A program made the translations under genes and the position numbers. A model generated the notes under the pieces. It was not told the DNA's origin and made no database searches. It saw nothing but the letters and a program-made list of their open reading frames with translations. Source: Methylibium rhizosphaerae (GTDB taxonomy: Bacteria; Pseudomonadota; Gammaproteobacteria; Burkholderiales; Burkholderiaceae_C). Taken from it: a DNA stretch of 64,000 nt. Positions 62,578 to 64,000 of this stretch are shown here, one piece after another. Location: the NCBI RefSeq assembly GCF_006386545.1, contig NZ_SWAR01000002.1:186001-250000 (forward strand), read 5' to 3'. Each line of letters opens with the position of its first letter. The stretch's first letter is position 1.

Positions 62578-63824
62578 TGCACCAGCCCCGGCACCAGCGG
62601 CCCCGCGCTGCCCACGCCGCCCACCACGCCGGAGGTGGCGCACGGGCTCGAAGGATCGTCGGCCAGGCCCTCGAACTCCATGTAGACGATGTCCGACGGG
62701 TGGCTGATGGGGTGCAGCATCAGCACGCAGGCCCAGGCCTCGATCGGCACCGTCTGGCTCGAACCCCAGCTCGAGCAGTTGACGACGGGTGCCACCGCGA
62801 GCCGCCGGTTCGCCCCGTACTGGCGGTGCGAAGTGGTGGGCGTGACCGGGTTGTACGAGTTGCTGATCGACAGGCCGGTGATCGCATTGCCGGCCTGCAC
62901 GTTGCTGCCGTAGTTGGCGCCGGTGGTGCGCCGCGCGAGGAAGTCGTCGATCGCGTTGCTGCGCGAGGGCCAGTTCTGGCTCGTGTAGCTGTAGCCGGTG
63001 TAGTCGGGCGGCGCGTTGTTCACGTTGTCGGAGCCGCTGTACAGGCCGAAGCGGGTGTTCCAGGCGCGCGCCGCCGCGTTGCCCATGTTGCCGGGCTCGC
63101 CGACCGGGTGGGTGATGTTCAGCTCGCAGGCGCCGTTGCCGCGCAGCAGGCCGCCCAGTTCGCTGGCGCCGCCGGCCGGGGGCGAGAAGTCGATCCAGTT
63201 GAAGCTGCCGGTGGCCCCGCCGCCCGCATCGAACTTGCCGTCGTACCACTGGCCCTTCACCAGCCCGAAGCCGGGCGCCGGGCCCTGCCGGCACATGCCC
63301 AGCGGAATGGCGCAGGCCGTCTGGGCATGCTCCAGCGTCGCGGTGGCGGCGGCACGCACCGTCTGCTCGCCCATGCCCAGCACCTGCATGAACCACGGCG
63401 TGATGCCCGTCTCTTCGATGGTGCAGCGGATGTAGCGCGCATCGCCGGGCGGGTTGGAGGCGGCCGGCAGCCAGGCGCCGCCCGCCAGCTCGGTGCCGAA
63501 CACCACGGTGACGTCCTGCGTGTCGATGAGGCCGGCCTGGAAGCCCACGCGGTTGCGCGCCGCCACGGTGAGGGCCGCGTTCTCGGCCTGCTCGAAGCTG
63601 GCCTGCGCGATGGCGGGCGAGGCGGTGAGCTCGTAGGCGCCGGCCAACGCGCAGGCATCGGCGGCGTTCTGCAGCTCGGTCTTGTTGACGTAAAGCCGGC
63701 CGCCGTCGAGCGCGAGGCCCGCGAAGCCGGTGAGCACGGCCATGGCCAGGCCGACGATGATGGCCACGCCGCCGCGCTGCTGCGCGCGGCGCGGCGTGGC
63801 AAGGCTGTGCAGGCGGTGGTTCAC
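62574..63824 (-). CDS. tadG: TadG-like pilus assembly protein
   Basis: 416 residues. N-terminal TadG-like domain: RGGVAIIVGLAMAVLTGFAG then LALDGGRLYVNKTELQNAAD and ACALAGAYELT, the classical pattern of a membrane-anchored protein with a vWA-like start. The remaining periplasmic region has paired cysteines and Gly/Ser/Asn-rich segments. No MIDAS motif (DxSxS) is visible, so the vWA domain seen in some TadG is absent or degenerate. ATG 63824; first complete tad gene in view. Confidence 0.88.
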   Translation of the reverse strand: MNHRLHSLATPRRAQQRGGVAIIVGLAMAVLTGFAGLALDGGRLYVNKTELQNAADACALAGAYELTASPAIAQASFEQAENAALTVAARNRVGFQAGLIDTQDVTVVFGTELAGGAWLPAASNPPGDARYIRCTIEETGITPWFMQVLGMGEQTVRAAATATLEHAQTACAIPLGMCRQGPAPGFGLVKGQWYDGKFDAGGGATGSFNWIDFSPPAGGASELGGLLRGNGACELNITHPVGEPGNMGNAAARAWNTRFGLYSGSDNVNNAPPDYTGYSYTSQNWPSRSNAIDDFLARRTTGANYGSNVQAGNAITGLSISNSYNPVTPTTSHRQYGANRRLAVAPVVNCSSWGSSQTVPIEAWACVLMLHPISHPSDIVYMEFEGLADDPSSPCATSGVVGGVGSAGPLVPGLVQ

Positions 63825-63841
63825 GTCGGGCCTCCCGTCGC

Positions 63842-64000
63842 TCAGCGGCTGCTGCCGCCACCCACGCCGATGTTGATGACGTTGGCCGGCGGCGGCCTGC
63901 GGTAGGTGTCCACATGGCGCGCGCCGGCTTCGACCACGGTGCGGCCGTCGCTGCGCGGCGTCTGCTGCGCATGGCGCTGCGGCGCGGCGGGGTCGATCAG
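63842..64000 (-). CDS. 3' end of a gene upstream of tadG (partial)
   Basis: The minus-strand frame that ends at the TGA 63842-63844 reads LIDPAAPQRHAQQTPRSDGR then TVVEAGARHVDTYRRPPPAN and VINIGVGGGSSR for 52 codons to the window edge. It is 17 bases before tadG, so it belongs to the tad operon. The C-terminal tail is Pro/Gly-rich and matches no family I recognise; a locus-specific pilus assembly or surface protein is likely. Confidence 0.55.
   Translation of the reverse strand: MIDPAAPQRHAQQTPRSDGRTVVEAGARHVDTYRRPPPANVINIGVGGGSSR

Overview
The window comes from the chromosome of a very high-G+C betaproteobacterium, most likely of the order Burkholderiales (Comamonadaceae / Rubrivivax-Leptothrix-like group). 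The basis is the gene content and order: liuR-liuA-can-aceK, corC-lnt-glyQ-glyS-gmhB-plsC, dksA-STAS protein-hslVU, minCDE-rdgC, the sequences themselves, and two palindromic repeat types I associate with this order. No species call is possible by reading alone. I see no tRNA, rRNA, CRISPR array, insertion sequence or prophage. Coding density is high and no gap exceeds about 220 bases.

Bases 1-14763 form one long minus-strand block. Read in the direction of transcription it begins with liuR (MerR regulator), a PaaI-like thioesterase, liuA (isovaleryl-CoA dehydrogenase), a second thioesterase, carbonic anhydrase, aceK and a thiolase. It continues with a GIY-YIG nuclease whose 3' end runs through a REP-like inverted repeat, an SDR, an NTF2-like protein, a second acyl-CoA dehydrogenase and a STAS-like DUF4325 protein. 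It ends with a complete TRAP transporter (dctP-dctQ-dctM), a DsbA-type 2-hydroxychromene-2-carboxylate isomerase, a DinB protein and the first codons of an exported protein. The theme is branched-chain acyl-CoA and organic acid catabolism. A 22-bp palindrome with half-site TTGACGTTTAC lies before the PaaI gene, before liuR (a degenerate copy) and, 21 kb away, before the fused isobutyryl-CoA mutase gene icmF. These three sites probably define a LiuR regulon.

Bases 14925-28163 hold an MBL-fold hydrolase, an M48 peptidase with a YjgN membrane protein, a YgjP-type metallopeptidase, a Tat/lipobox beta-propeller protein, and the envelope/translation run plsC, gmhB, glyS, glyQ, lnt, corC. Bases 28366-34103 (plus strand) carry a His-rich COG0523 GTPase, a DksA with a long basic N-terminal extension and a degenerate zinc finger, a STAS protein, and hslVU. 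Then come coaX and an unknown gene (minus), icmF (plus), and a compact hyi / ECF sigma factor / DUF2892 operon (minus).

Bases 40854-50667 are a patchwork of small transcription units: a CorA-type transporter, a His-rich mini membrane protein, VOC, ABM, DUF1579, thioredoxin, hemolysin-III and DUF1328 proteins, a GlxA/isochorismatase pair, ferredoxin-NADP reductase and an aldo/keto reductase. Bases 50748-55723 contain an M61 peptidase, minCDE and rdgC. From 56140 to the right edge lies most of a tad (Flp pilus) locus on the minus strand: tadD, C, B, A, Z, two TadE-like pseudopilins, tadG and the end of one more gene. Flp pilin, secretin and prepilin peptidase are not in view.

Most of the window is well-conserved core genome. 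The parts most worth following up are the LiuR-icmF regulatory link, the GIY-YIG/REP-like pair (with a probable CTG start), the DUF2892-ECF sigma-hyi operon without an evident anti-sigma, the COG0523/zinc-finger-less DksA pair, and the unusual insertion in the TRAP large permease.
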